DNA of 64,000 nt. Origin: Allobosea sp. (GTDB lineage Bacteria; Pseudomonadota; Alphaproteobacteria; Rhizobiales; Beijerinckiaceae). Both the position numbers and the translations under genes were made by a program. The notes beneath the pieces were generated by a model. It saw only the letters and a program-made list of their open reading frames with translations. It was not told the DNA's origin and made no database searches. Of this stretch, positions 9,326 through 17,886 are shown in pieces. Positions within the stretch are counted from its first letter, which is position 1, and each line of letters opens with the position of its first letter. The stretch is taken from contig NZ_JAFKFX010000026.1 of the NCBI RefSeq assembly GCF_017308075.1, forward strand, positions 1 to 64,000. The letters run 5' to 3'.

Positions 9326-9541
9326 GAAGCCGAAGCAGAGATTCGAGATGACAACCCGCCCGATTGGCCGGGTGCCGGATTGAATGTCCGCTCATTGACC
9401 ATGGCCCAACGCCAGCTAGCGGATTCCCTGGCAACCTCAGGCTGAGGCTGAAAGCTCGGCGATCGGAACCGCCAAGCTTTACAGCAGTCTGAGACGGTGG
9501 CTGATGGCCAGCTATGGATTTCCCGCCATAGAATTGGACGC

Positions 9542-10981
9542 CTAAGGGATGATCGGCGCGCGGTAAGTGAAGGTGTGCATCAGGGCGACCGCGAGCAGCA
9601 TGACCACCGGGAAGTGGATGAAGAACTGCATCGAGGTGTAGCCGATCAGGTCCTTCGACTTCAGCTTGAGCACGCCGAGGAGCGGCAGCATCCAGAACGG
9701 GTTGATGAAGTTCGGCAAGGTCTCGGCGATATTGTAGACCATCACCGTCCAGCCGAGATGCGCGCCGATTTCGTTGGCGGCCTTCATGATGTAGGGCGCC
9801 TCGATGATCCACTTGCCGCCGGCAGAGGGGATGAAGAAGCCGAGGATCGCCGAATAGATACCGACGATGAAGGAGAACACGCTGGCATCGCTGGCGAGGC
9901 TGACGAACCAGTGCGCGATCGTGTCGGAGAGCGAGGCGCCCTCGGCCTTCACCCGGGTCAGCATGTAGGCGATGCCGCCATAGAACGGGAACTGCAGCAG
10001 CACGCCGGCGACGCTCGGCATGGCCTGCGAGAAGCTGACGAGGAAGCTGCGCGGCCGCCAGTGCAGCAGGGCGCCGACGAGCAGGAAGACGAAGTTGTAG
10101 GTGTTGAGGCCCGACATGGTGATCAGCGGGTTGCCGGACTTGAAGGTCTCGTAGAACCAGCCGGCCGCCAGCACGACGATCAGGATCGTTAGAAGCGGGC
10201 TGAATTCGAGATAGTCGCCCGGCCGGGTCGGCTTCTGCTCGGCTTTGACGTCGGTGAGATCGACGCCGAGATCGGCGGCGGTCTTGGCCGCCGCGTCGGA
10301 CGGGGTGGTGTAGTAGCAGATCGCCGCTGAAAGCAGCGTGCCGACCACGATCACCAAGAGGTTCTGCCAGGTCAGGATCGTCTCGTAGAAACTGATCACC
10401 CCGGTGATCGGCATCAGCGAGGGCGGGATGCTCGCCGGATTGGCCTGCAATTGCGCCGCCGAGGAGCTGATGCCGAGCGTGAAGCCGAAGCCAAGCCCGA
10501 GATAGCCGGCTGCACCAGCTGCGCGATAGTCGAGGCGGATGTCGCTGCGCCGCGCGATCTCGCGCACCAGCAGGCCGGAGAAGATCAGGCTGACGCCCCA
10601 GTTGACCAGCGAGAGCAGGATGCTGACCACGCCGACGAAGACGACGGCGCCGCGGCCAGTCGTCGGCACGGCGGCGGCCCGGCGCATCAGCGCCGCGACA
10701 GGCGGCGATAGCGCGACGATGTAGCCGCCGATGGCGACGAGCGCCATCTGCATGGTGAACGGAATGATGCTCCAGAAACCTTCACCGAAGGCGGTGCTGA
10801 CCGCGACCGGCGAACCGCCATGTACGATCGCCGCCAGCGCCACCGCCACCGTCGCCAGCAGAACGAAGATATAGGCGTCCGGGAACCAGCGTTCGGAAAA
10901 GGCCACCATGCTCTGTGACAGGCGCACGAGGGCGCCTTCGCGCGGCGCCGCCGCGCGTTCGTTCAGGATCGAATCTGTCAT
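9542..10981 (-). CDS. atoE: Short-chain fatty acid transporter, AtoE family
   Basis: A 479-residue polytopic membrane protein, about a dozen hydrophobic segments. Family marks: FSERWFPDAYIFVLLATVAV near the N-terminus, LVNWGVSLIFSGLLVREIAR, GLGFGFTLGISSSAAQLQAN, and the C-terminal FFIPSAGGKWIIEAPYIM followed by MVYNIAETLPNFINPFWMLP. These are the diagnostic blocks of the AtoE short-chain fatty acid carrier. It lies 38 bp after the Mo-oxidoreductase gene on the same strand, so the two are probably co-transcribed. The closest substrate guess is a short carboxylate. Confidence 0.9.
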   Translation of the reverse strand: MTDSILNERAAAPREGALVRLSQSMVAFSERWFPDAYIFVLLATVAVALAAIVHGGSPVAVSTAFGEGFWSIIPFTMQMALVAIGGYIVALSPPVAALMRRAAAVPTTGRGAVVFVGVVSILLSLVNWGVSLIFSGLLVREIARRSDIRLDYRAAGAAGYLGLGFGFTLGISSSAAQLQANPASIPPSLMPITGVISFYETILTWQNLLVIVVGTLLSAAICYYTTPSDAAAKTAADLGVDLTDVKAEQKPTRPGDYLEFSPLLTILIVVLAAGWFYETFKSGNPLITMSGLNTYNFVFLLVGALLHWRPRSFLVSFSQAMPSVAGVLLQFPFYGGIAYMLTRVKAEGASLSDTIAHWFVSLASDASVFSFIVGIYSAILGFFIPSAGGKWIIEAPYIMKAANEIGAHLGWTVMVYNIAETLPNFINPFWMLPLLGVLKLKSKDLIGYTSMQFFIHFPVVMLLAVALMHTFTYRAPIIP

Positions 10982-11019
10982 TGTCCCCTCTTATGGCGGT
11001 TTGCCGCCGTTGGTCTGCT

Positions 11020-14000
11020 TCAGGCGTCGAGAACGAGGTCGCTGAGCGGCACCGCACAGCAGGTCAGGCAATCGTCGGGCTCGCCGTCATAGGGCGAGAG
11101 ATGGCTGGCGGTGCCGGAGACGACACGCAGGCGGCAGCTCTCGCATTGGCCGCTGCGGCAGCCGCTCGGCAGCGACAGCCCGGCCGCCTCGGCGGCATCG
11201 AGCAGGCTGCCTGATTGCGCCGACCAGGCGAAGGATGTCCCGCTGCGCGCCAGCACGATGCGGCGCGGCGCCAGGTTTGAGGGTATCTCGATCTGCGAGA
11301 CGAAGACCTCGCTGAACACGTCGAAGCCCGGCAGTCCGGTGCTGGCCAAAGCGGCCCTGGTGTCGGTGACGAAGCCGTCGGGCCCGCAGAGATAGGCGAG
11401 CGGCTGGCGCGTTCCAGGCGCGAGGCCGAGCTCTGCGATGTCCGGCCGGCCGGCATGGTCAAAATCGCGGCCGAGCCGATCCTGCGGCCGTGGCCGGGTG
11501 AAGGCGCGGAGCACCCGCAGCTCCGGGATTCGGGCGGCGATCATCCGCAGCCAGTCGCCGAAGGGCTGCTCGGCTCCGTTGCGGCAGATATAGACGAGCT
11601 CGACGGAGGGTGGACGCTGCTCCGGCGCGATCCGTGCAAGCGCCGCGAGATAGCCGACGAAGGGCGTGATGCCGACACCAGCCGCGACCAGGATCACCGG
11701 GCGATCGCCGGTCAAAGGCGGGGTAAAAATCCCCGCTGGTGGCTGCAAGGTGACGATACTGCCCGGCGCGAGTTCATGCAGGCGCGTCGACATCCGGCCG
11801 GGCGGCGTGCCGTCGCCACCTGCCGCGATGCGGCGCACCGCGATTTCGTATTCGGCCGGGTTCTCGGTCGGCCCGGTCAATGAATAGCTGCGCGACAACC
11901 CCGTCTCGGGCTCGGTCACCTGGACATGCTGTCCGGGCAAGAAGCCGGGTAACGGTTCGCCATCGAGAGGCGCCAAGCTGAAAGCGAGGACGTCGCTCGC
12001 TTCGCGACGGCGTGCCGCTACGCGGAAGGCGCGCTCGCCAGCCCACCAGCCGCGCGAGGCGGCCTCGTCCAGGGCGATCTCGCAGGCCACGGCCCGCAAC
12101 GGCACCGAACCGCTGATCGGGTCACGGTCGCGGTCCGACAGGATCGCGTTGATATTGCATGTCGCCGCTCCCGTGATTGCTCCACCGGAGCGCCCCAGCG
12201 GAGTGCAGGCCTGCCACCAGCCGAACTCGGCGATCACGGTTCCGGTCGGCAAGGTCGGGTCCAGCTTCGCCCTTAAGCGCGCCTCGCCATCATGCGTGCG
12301 AATGATCACCCAATCGCCGGCGGTGATGCCGCGTGCCTGCGCGTCCGCCGGGCTGAGTTCGACCGACGGGTCAGGCGCCTTGCGCCTGAGCGAGGCGACA
12401 TGTCGGTGCGATGAGTGGACGAACCAGCCGGATTTCGCGGTCGAGAGCAGCAATGGCAATTCGGCCGGGCGCCCTTCCGCGCTCGCCGGCTCGACATGTC
12501 GGGGTAAAGCCGGGTGGCCCAGTGCGAGCAGCTGTTCAGAATAGATCTCGACGCGGCGGCTCGCGGTCGGGAAACCGGTGACGCAGCCCTCCTTGCGAAC
12601 CACAGTGTATTTGCGTTCCGGATTGGGCTGCGGCACGCGGATGCCGCCCGGCGCTTTCCGCAATTGCGCGACGCTCAGCCCAAGCGGCTCGAGCTGGTGG
12701 TTCCAGCCGGCTTCGATCGAACCGCCGAAGAAGGCCTCGGCGTGACCGAGGCGGCAAGCCAGGTCGAAGGCTATGTCGTAATCGGCCCGGACATCGCCGC
12801 GCGGCGGCACCATAGCCTGGCGCAATTGGATGTGCTCGACCGCCGCCTGCGTGATCTCGAAGCCGAGCCGGAGCGCCTCGCGCTCCCAGGGCATGCTCGC
12901 CGGCAGGACGATATCGGCCTGCTCGGCGGTCGGGTTCATGAACATGTCGACATGGACATGGAATTCGAGTGCCTGCAGCGCTGCGCGATTGCGCGCGGAA
13001 TCGCCCTGTGACACCACGAAATTGGTGCCGAAGCTCATCAGCGCCCGGACGCGGTAAGGCTCGCCTTCGAGCACCGACCGGCAGAAATCGCGCGCGGTGA
13101 TCCAGCCCTTGGCCGGCGGGCCGAGTGGCAGCTCAGCGAGGCCGAGCGCCTTGCGGCGCTGTGCCTCCGGCAGCAGCGCATAGTCATTCACCGCGCGGAA
13201 CGGCGGCGGCCTCGTCCAGATATTGCCGCCGATACGGTCGCTCGCGCCGGTCAGCGCATAGAGCGTGCCGATGGCGCGCTCGATCATGGTCGCATTGGAG
13301 TGCTGGCCGACGCCGGTCCAGGAATGATAGGCGAGCCGCGGCGAGCCCTCGAACAGCGCGTAGAAGCGGGCGAGGTCATCGGTCGCGAGACCGGTGATCC
13401 CGGCGACATGCTCGGGCGTGAAGGCGGCAGCCTCGCGCGCCAGGAGCCGCATCACGGTGGCGCAGGCGATTGTCCGGCCGTCCGCGCCCTGCAGCGTCGC
13501 TTCGCCATCGAGGACGATGTCCTGCGGCCGCACCAGCGCCTCGCGCGTGTCATAGGCCACAGGCGAACCATCCGGCCGCAGCAGCACGAAGGCGTCAGCC
13601 GCGCCGTCCGGCCAGAGATCACCCGCCCGCAGCAGGCGCTCCGTCGCGAGATCGACCAGCATCGGCGCGTTCGTCCATTGCCGGACGAAGGCGTCGTCAT
13701 AGCTGCGTTTGATGACGAGATGGTGGATCGCGCCCATGGCGAGCGCCCCGTCGGCGCCCGGCCGGATACCGAGCCAGAGATCGGCACTCTCGCCAGCGCC
13801 GCCGCGCTTGGGATCGACCACCGCGACGATCGCGCCGCGCTTGCGGGCCTCGGCGATGCGGGTCGCCTGCGCCAGCCAGGTCCGCGTCGGGTTGTGGCCC
13901 CAGAGCACGATGGCGTCGGCATGGTCGTAATCGGCAGCGCCGATGCCGCGGCCATAGGTCAGGGCCTGGGCATAATCCTTGTGCCAGCCGCAGATCTCGA

Positions 14001-14430
14001 CGGCATAGATCAGGTTGGGGCTGCCGAAGCAGCGGATGAAGCGCTCGACCCATTCGAAGCTGTCGACCATCGGCGTGCCGCTCGGCGTGGTCACCGCGAA
14101 GGCGACCGTCTCCGCCCCCGTTTCACGGCGAATCGTGCCGAGCCGCTTAGCGATCGTGTCGAGCGCCTCCGACCACTCGATTTCGACCCAGCCCGGCGAA
14201 TCGGCGCCGCGCGGCGTGGTCCGCTTCAACGGCCTGGTCAGCCGCAGCGGGCTTTCGATCAGCTCCGGCGCCGCCCGGCCCTTGGCACAGAGTGCCGCCC
14301 CGGTGGGATGGGTCGGATTGGGCGAAACCGCGACGAGGCGCCCGTCCAACACATGGTTCAGCGAACCACAGCGGGAGCGGCACAGGGTGCAATAGCCCTC
14401 TTTGATCTCGGCATTCCGCACATCGGACAT
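11020..14430 (-). CDS. Molybdopterin oxidoreductase fused to FNR-type reductase and [2Fe-2S] ferredoxin domain
   Basis: A 1136-residue three-part protein. Residues 1-60 bind a [4Fe-4S] cluster (Cys14, 17, 21, 48, ending CAKG). About 60-740 is a DMSO-reductase-type Mo-bisPGD domain: EICGWHKDYAQ probably supplies a cysteine Mo ligand, and LLSTAKSGWFVHSSHRH opens the C-terminal Mo-binding domain. About 765-1020 is a ferredoxin-NAD(P)+-reductase-like unit with RSYSLTGP for flavin and VILVAAGVGITPF for nucleotide. The last about 85 residues are a plant-type ferredoxin, GCRSGQCESC...C. A single chain could pass electrons between NAD(P)H, FAD, Fe-S clusters and Mo. The substrate is unknown. It is divergent from the GntR regulator and followed by AtoE. 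No Tat signal, so probably cytoplasmic. Confidence 0.9.
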   Translation of the reverse strand: MSDVRNAEIKEGYCTLCRSRCGSLNHVLDGRLVAVSPNPTHPTGAALCAKGRAAPELIESPLRLTRPLKRTTPRGADSPGWVEIEWSEALDTIAKRLGTIRRETGAETVAFAVTTPSGTPMVDSFEWVERFIRCFGSPNLIYAVEICGWHKDYAQALTYGRGIGAADYDHADAIVLWGHNPTRTWLAQATRIAEARKRGAIVAVVDPKRGGAGESADLWLGIRPGADGALAMGAIHHLVIKRSYDDAFVRQWTNAPMLVDLATERLLRAGDLWPDGAADAFVLLRPDGSPVAYDTREALVRPQDIVLDGEATLQGADGRTIACATVMRLLAREAAAFTPEHVAGITGLATDDLARFYALFEGSPRLAYHSWTGVGQHSNATMIERAIGTLYALTGASDRIGGNIWTRPPPFRAVNDYALLPEAQRRKALGLAELPLGPPAKGWITARDFCRSVLEGEPYRVRALMSFGTNFVVSQGDSARNRAALQALEFHVHVDMFMNPTAEQADIVLPASMPWEREALRLGFEITQAAVEHIQLRQAMVPPRGDVRADYDIAFDLACRLGHAEAFFGGSIEAGWNHQLEPLGLSVAQLRKAPGGIRVPQPNPERKYTVVRKEGCVTGFPTASRRVEIYSEQLLALGHPALPRHVEPASAEGRPAELPLLLSTAKSGWFVHSSHRHVASLRRKAPDPSVELSPADAQARGITAGDWVIIRTHDGEARLRAKLDPTLPTGTVIAEFGWWQACTPLGRSGGAITGAATCNINAILSDRDRDPISGSVPLRAVACEIALDEAASRGWWAGERAFRVAARRREASDVLAFSLAPLDGEPLPGFLPGQHVQVTEPETGLSRSYSLTGPTENPAEYEIAVRRIAAGGDGTPPGRMSTRLHELAPGSIVTLQPPAGIFTPPLTGDRPVILVAAGVGITPFVGYLAALARIAPEQRPPSVELVYICRNGAEQPFGDWLRMIAARIPELRVLRAFTRPRPQDRLGRDFDHAGRPDIAELGLAPGTRQPLAYLCGPDGFVTDTRAALASTGLPGFDVFSEVFVSQIEIPSNLAPRRIVLARSGTSFAWSAQSGSLLDAAEAAGLSLPSGCRSGQCESCRLRVVSGTASHLSPYDGEPDDCLTCCAVPLSDLVLDA

Positions 14431-14540
14431 AAGGTAGTGTATTACGCGTGACGCGCTACTTCAAGTCAGAGATGCGACTCGCCATATCCGGTGTGCTCAT
14501 GGCAGAGAGCGCAGACTGTTCGGCGCAAGGTGGGGAACGG

Positions 14541-15206
14541 ATGCAGCTGATCTCGGGAGACGCCAATCTGCGCGAACAGGTCGTCGATCAGTTGCGGATC
14601 GCGATCGTCTCGGGCGAGATGCCGCCGGGCACGGTCTGTTCGGTGCCCTCGCTGGCGCGCACGCTCGGCATCTCGACGACGCCGATCCGCGAGGCCCTGC
14701 TCCAGCTCACTTCGGACGGGCTGCTCCAACCGATGCGCAATCGCGGCTTCCGGGTCGTAGATCCCTCGCTGGACGAACTGCGCGGCATTTTCGAGGTTCG
14801 CACGCAGCTAGAGGCCTCCGCTTTTCGTAAACTGGTCAGAATGGGGGCCGGAGACCTTTCGGAGTTGCAGGCACAGGCCGATGCCATCGCCGACTCGGTC
14901 GAAACGGGGGACGTGCCCCGCTATCTCGCCGCCGACCGGGCTTTCCATGCCGAGTTGCTGGCGCTGGCGGGCAACGAAGTGCTGGCCGATATCGTCCTGC
15001 GCCTGCGCGACAGGATGCGCCTATATGGAATCCGATCGCAGCACGGCCTTGAACGGCAGAAGGCGTCAGTGCCGGAGCACTACCGCATCATTGAGATCAT
15101 CAAGCTGCGTCTCGAAGGCGAGGCGGAGGCGTTGATGACCGGCCATATCATGGCTTGGGAGCCGATTTTCACCGAGGCGATTGCGCTGAGAAGCGCTCAA
15201 GGCTAG
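14541..15206 (+). CDS. GntR-family transcriptional regulator (FCD type)
   Basis: A 221-residue FadR-subfamily GntR protein. The N-terminal winged helix has NLREQVVDQLRIAIVSGEMP and RTLGISTTPIREALLQLTSD. The FCD effector domain follows, with EVRTQLEASAFRKLV and histidines in DRAFHAEL and HYRIIEII that commonly bind a metal. I chose ATG 14541 because AGGTGGGG precedes it and LREQVVDQLR usually begins near the N-terminus; a GTG at 14448 and ATGs at about 14472 and 14499 are in frame and possible. It is divergent from the Mo-enzyme fusion gene, its likely target. Confidence 0.88.
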   Translation: MQLISGDANLREQVVDQLRIAIVSGEMPPGTVCSVPSLARTLGISTTPIREALLQLTSDGLLQPMRNRGFRVVDPSLDELRGIFEVRTQLEASAFRKLVRMGAGDLSELQAQADAIADSVETGDVPRYLAADRAFHAELLALAGNEVLADIVLRLRDRMRLYGIRSQHGLERQKASVPEHYRIIEIIKLRLEGEAEALMTGHIMAWEPIFTEAIALRSAQG

Positions 15207-15229
15207 CCGAGATGATCCTCGCCGGTTCT

Positions 15230-15565
15230 CAAGGTTCCGGGAAAGCGCCAGGAAGTCCCTGATCATGTCCGGACGCCTGCCTTCTGTCTGATGGGGCGAA
15301 TGCCGGACGCCGGTCAGAAGGCCGATCTCTGCCTTTGGATTCCTCTCCGCTGCGATCCGGACATGAGCTGACATACCGAACGGATCGCGGTTGTCCTCAA
15401 GTAGCAGCCATGGCATGCGCAGCGACGCGGCGGCTATCGCGATCGTCCATTCCGCGTCTGCGGACGCAGCCAGAAATTGTGCCAGAGTTGGACTGGTCGG
15501 GCTGCTGCTCGTCGCGCCGGCTTCGGCCGTGCGTGCTGCGCGCCGAGGTGCTCGGATTCGCAGTG
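15230..15565 (-). pseudogene. Alpha/beta-hydrolase C-terminal remnant
   Basis: The complement reads, in one frame, PTLAQFLAASADAEWTIAIA, then LRMPWLLLEDNRDPFGMSAH, then AEIGLLTGVRHSPHQTEGRR and MIRDFLAL. This fits the last third of an alpha/beta hydrolase: the strand before the acidic residue, the catalytic-histidine loop GVRHSPHQ, and the final helix. The nucleophile half is absent and there is no credible start. Probably a decayed gene; family assignment is by pattern only. Confidence 0.35.
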
Positions 15566-15786
15566 ATGGCCGTCTTCGTCATCGCTAGGCTGCGCCACAA
15601 CGGGCGAGACCTTGTGCTACCGCTCTCGGCCAAACTGGCGCTGATGGCGACAGCAGGCCTCGTGCGTGCCCTGCCCGAACTCTGCATCAGCGAGGCCATG
15701 CTCGGCCCGCCCTACCAGTCGGCAGCATGAGTTTCGGGGTGGACCCTGACACTCTTTGATCTGACGCAACGTTCCGAATCGCACAC
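15566..15786. other. Intergenic stretch, nothing recognised
   Basis: Between the hydrolase remnant and the first Mo-box I find no gene with family similarity or a good ribosome binding site. Open frames on both strands look like GC-rich shadows. Confidence 0.4.
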
Positions 15787-15810
15787 CGTTATATTTGTCT
15801 GACTATAGCG
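15787..15810. promoter_or_regulatory. Mo-box 1 (ModE-type operator), imperfect
   Basis: Half-sites CGTTATATT (15787-15795) and ACTATAGCG (15802-15810) are separated by 6 bp. The left arm is the ModE consensus; the right arm differs from AATATAACG at two positions. The architecture (9-6-9) is identical to the sites at 16546 and 20941. It lies 138 bp upstream of the TrmO-like gene. Confidence 0.7.
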
Positions 15811-15948
15811 TTTCCTGAAAGCGCCTGGATACGGATAGAGACATTCGTGTCGTGGCTTCGATATCGGAACTGCGATGAAGGTACGAACAAGCGATTGGCC
15901 CGAAGGCTGCAGGCCGTCCGATGTATGGCAGCGGTCGGGTGAGCCGCG

Positions 15949-16431
15949 ATGCTGATGGATCCCGACATGCGGCGCGGCGAGATGGCCGTCGCGGTCCCGC
16001 CCGCCATCGATGCCGGGCTCGTCTTCATCGGCCGTGTCCGGACGCCCTGGGCGACGCGCCGGGAATGCCCGCGCCGGGGACGTGAGGACGGTCCGGTCTG
16101 CAGGCTCGAATTCTTCGAGCCCTGGCATGAGGCGCTTCTGGGCACCGAGGCATTCACGCAGCTGGAAGTGCTCTACTGGCTCCACGAGTCGCGCCGTGAC
16201 CTCGTGCTGCAGAGCCCCGCCAATGACGGCCGCGTGCATGGCACCTTCGCGCTGCGCTCTCCGGTCCGGCCGAATCCGATCGGTACGTCGATCGTCACCC
16301 TGCTGGCGCGCGAAGGGCCGGCGCTCTTGGTCCGCGGCCTGGATTGTGTCGACGGGACGCCGCTGCTCGACGTGAAGCCGGCTCGTTTTCTCTTCGCTCC
16401 CTTGGCTCCACCCAAGCCGGGAGTCGCCTAG
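15949..16431 (+). CDS. TsaA/TrmO-like domain protein
   Basis: A 160-residue protein resembling the TsaA/VirR (TrmO) family, whose E. coli member methylates N6 of t6A37 in tRNA. Seen: [19 protein letters not shown] near the start, [34 protein letters not shown] (the family's best-conserved block, S-PxRPNPIG), and a final [11 protein letters not shown]. The start is uncertain: ATGs at 15949, 15955, 15967 and 15985 are in frame with no clear ribosome binding site. It lies between two Mo-boxes at the head of the metal-uptake locus. A role tied to the metal rather than tRNA is possible but unproven. Confidence 0.8.
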   Translation: MLMDPDMRRGEMAVAVPPAIDAGLVFIGRVRTPWATRRECPRRGREDGPVCRLEFFEPWHEALLGTEAFTQLEVLYWLHESRRDLVLQSPANDGRVHGTFALRSPVRPNPIGTSIVTLLAREGPALLVRGLDCVDGTPLLDVKPARFLFAPLAPPKPGVA

Positions 16432-16545
16432 GTTTCGGGAAGCATCGCGATGTCGCGGAAACCCCGTCGCGCATAGGGCTCGTCGGGAGAGGCGGCGTCG
16501 CCGCAGACGCCTTGCCATTCCGGCGAGGCTCCTTAGAGTGCCAAC

Positions 16546-16569
16546 CGTTATATTCAGTCGAATATAACG
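16546..16569. promoter_or_regulatory. Mo-box 2 (ModE-type operator), perfect palindrome
   Basis: CGTTATATT (16546-16554), 6-bp spacer, AATATAACG (16561-16569): a perfect 9-bp inverted repeat matching the ModE consensus (TATAT/ATATA arms flanked by CG). It ends 13 bp before the first start codon of the importer operon and touches the ribosome binding site, a repressor-like position. Confidence 0.88.
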
Positions 16570-16582
16570 AAATGGAGGTTTC

Positions 16583-16831
16583 ATGATGAACGAGACGGTT
16601 TCGACCCCCGTTACCCTGACCAAGATGTGCGAGCTGCACGGCATCGGGCTGCCGCGTGGTGGCGCGCTGGTCGAGCGTTTCGAGCAGGCCTTCCCGAGCG
16701 CCGGCTATGACGATGTCGCCGGGGAGTGGCGCATGGTCTGGAAGAAGGGCACCTATGCGGAGTCCAATGCCCGCCTCGAGGCCTTCTTCACCGAGAACGG
16801 CGTCGCGATATCCCATGTCGACAAATGCTAG
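16583..16831 (+). CDS. Small protein of unknown function, paralogue A
   Basis: An 82-residue protein, first gene after the perfect Mo-box. GGAGG stands 4 bases before ATGATG, so 16583 or 16586 is the start. I do not recognise the family. It aligns with the 77-residue product at 19751: HGIGLPRGGALVERFEQAFP against HAFNLPRDGALTRLFREEFP, then EWRMVW against EWRLDW, RLEAFF against RLDAFA and GVAISH against GLEITH. There is no signal peptide and no membrane segment, and the protein is rich in charge, so probably cytosolic. Its gene overlaps the permease start by 7 bases, tying it to the importer; a regulatory or metal-handling role is a guess. Confidence 0.85.
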   Translation: MMNETVSTPVTLTKMCELHGIGLPRGGALVERFEQAFPSAGYDDVAGEWRMVWKKGTYAESNARLEAFFTENGVAISHVDKC

Positions 16832-17886
16832 GGCGGCCCGAAACGGCTGCGATTTCAGCGGCGGGCAGCGGTGCTGCCGGCCGCCGCGATCGGCTCGTGC
16901 TGGCGGCTCTGCTGCTTCTGCTCGCCTGCCTGGCGGTCCTTTCAATGGGAATCGGGCGGGTGACCATCCCGCCTGATCGCGTCGTCGCGATCCTCGTTTC
17001 CCGCGTTGTTCCGATCATTCCGAGCTGGAGCCCGGCGGAGGAGCTCATCATCCTCGGCGTCAGGCTTCCGCGCATCTGCGCCGCCATGCTGGTGGGCGCC
17101 GCACTCGCCGCGGCCGGCGCAGCCTATCAGAATCTCTTCCGCAATCCGATCGTCTCCCCCGACATACTGGGCGTTTCAGCGGGCGCGGGCTTTGGCGCGT
17201 CGGTTGCGGTCATGCTCAACCTCGGTGCGCTGGTGATCCAGGCAGCCGCCTTTGCGACCGGGCTGGCCGCGGTCGCGCTCTGCTTCCTGATCGGCCAGGC
17301 GATCAATCGTCATTCACTCGTCGTCCTGGTCCTCGTCGGCGTCGTCATCGCCGCCTTCTTCCAGGCGATGATCTCAGTTCTGAAGATCCTCGCCGATCCT
17401 GTCGACGTCCTGCCAATCATCACCTTCTGGCTTCTGGGCGGTCTGAACAAGATCACGCCGGACGATCTGCCGGTCGCCGCGGCGACGATCCTGGCGAGCC
17501 TGGGCCTGCTCTACGCGCTGCGCTGGCAGGCGAACGTCATGAGCCTTGGCCAGGAGGAGGCCCGCAATCTCGGGATAGATGTCGGCCGGATGCGGCTTCT
17601 GCTGGTGCTCGCCGCCACGCTGATGACGGCGGCTGCCGTCAGCGTGGCGGGAATCGTTGGCTGGGTCGGGCTGGTGGTGCCGCATATCGCGCGCATGCTG
17701 GCGGGCCCGAGCTTCGAGCGCATGCTTCCGGTCGCAATCGTTTCGGGGGCGCTGTTCGTCCTGCTGGTCGACAATTTCGCGCGGGCTGCCAGTTCGATGG
17801 AGCTGCCGCTCGGCATCGTCACCAGCGTGATCGGCGCCCCGCTGTTCCTCGCCCTGCTGCTGCGCACGAAGGTCGCCTGGTCGTGA
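16825..17886 (+). CDS. FecCD-family ABC permease (metal/chelate importer 1)
   Basis: A 353-residue permease of the BtuC/FecCD type with about ten hydrophobic helices. Motifs: RLPRICAAMLVGAALAAAG, QNLFRNPIVSPDILGVSAGA, VMSLGQEEARNLGIDV (ATPase contact) and GIVGWVGLVVPHIARMLAGP. The start ATG 16825 overlaps the upstream small-gene stop. This type includes H. influenzae MolB, a molybdate/tungstate permease, as well as haem, cobalamin and siderophore permeases. The Mo-box upstream favours Mo/W. Confidence 0.92.
   Translation: MLGRPETAAISAAGSGAAGRRDRLVLAALLLLLACLAVLSMGIGRVTIPPDRVVAILVSRVVPIIPSWSPAEELIILGVRLPRICAAMLVGAALAAAGAAYQNLFRNPIVSPDILGVSAGAGFGASVAVMLNLGALVIQAAAFATGLAAVALCFLIGQAINRHSLVVLVLVGVVIAAFFQAMISVLKILADPVDVLPIITFWLLGGLNKITPDDLPVAAATILASLGLLYALRWQANVMSLGQEEARNLGIDVGRMRLLLVLAATLMTAAAVSVAGIVGWVGLVVPHIARMLAGPSFERMLPVAIVSGALFVLLVDNFARAASSMELPLGIVTSVIGAPLFLALLLRTKVAWS

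Noticed and set aside
14448..14540. Earlier GTG/ATG starts for the GntR regulator
   Set aside because: They would put coding sequence over the likely divergent promoter; the ATG at 14541 has the better ribosome binding site and a normal family N-terminus. Not excluded.
15335..15730. 131-codon plus-strand frame with a hydrophobic C-terminal half
   Set aside because: No family match or ribosome binding site; the opposite strand carries the hydrolase-like remnant, which fits better.
15875..15955. 26-codon frame overlapping the TrmO-like start
   Set aside because: A leader peptide coupled to the next ATG is conceivable, but there is no clear ribosome binding site and no similarity; too weak to annotate.
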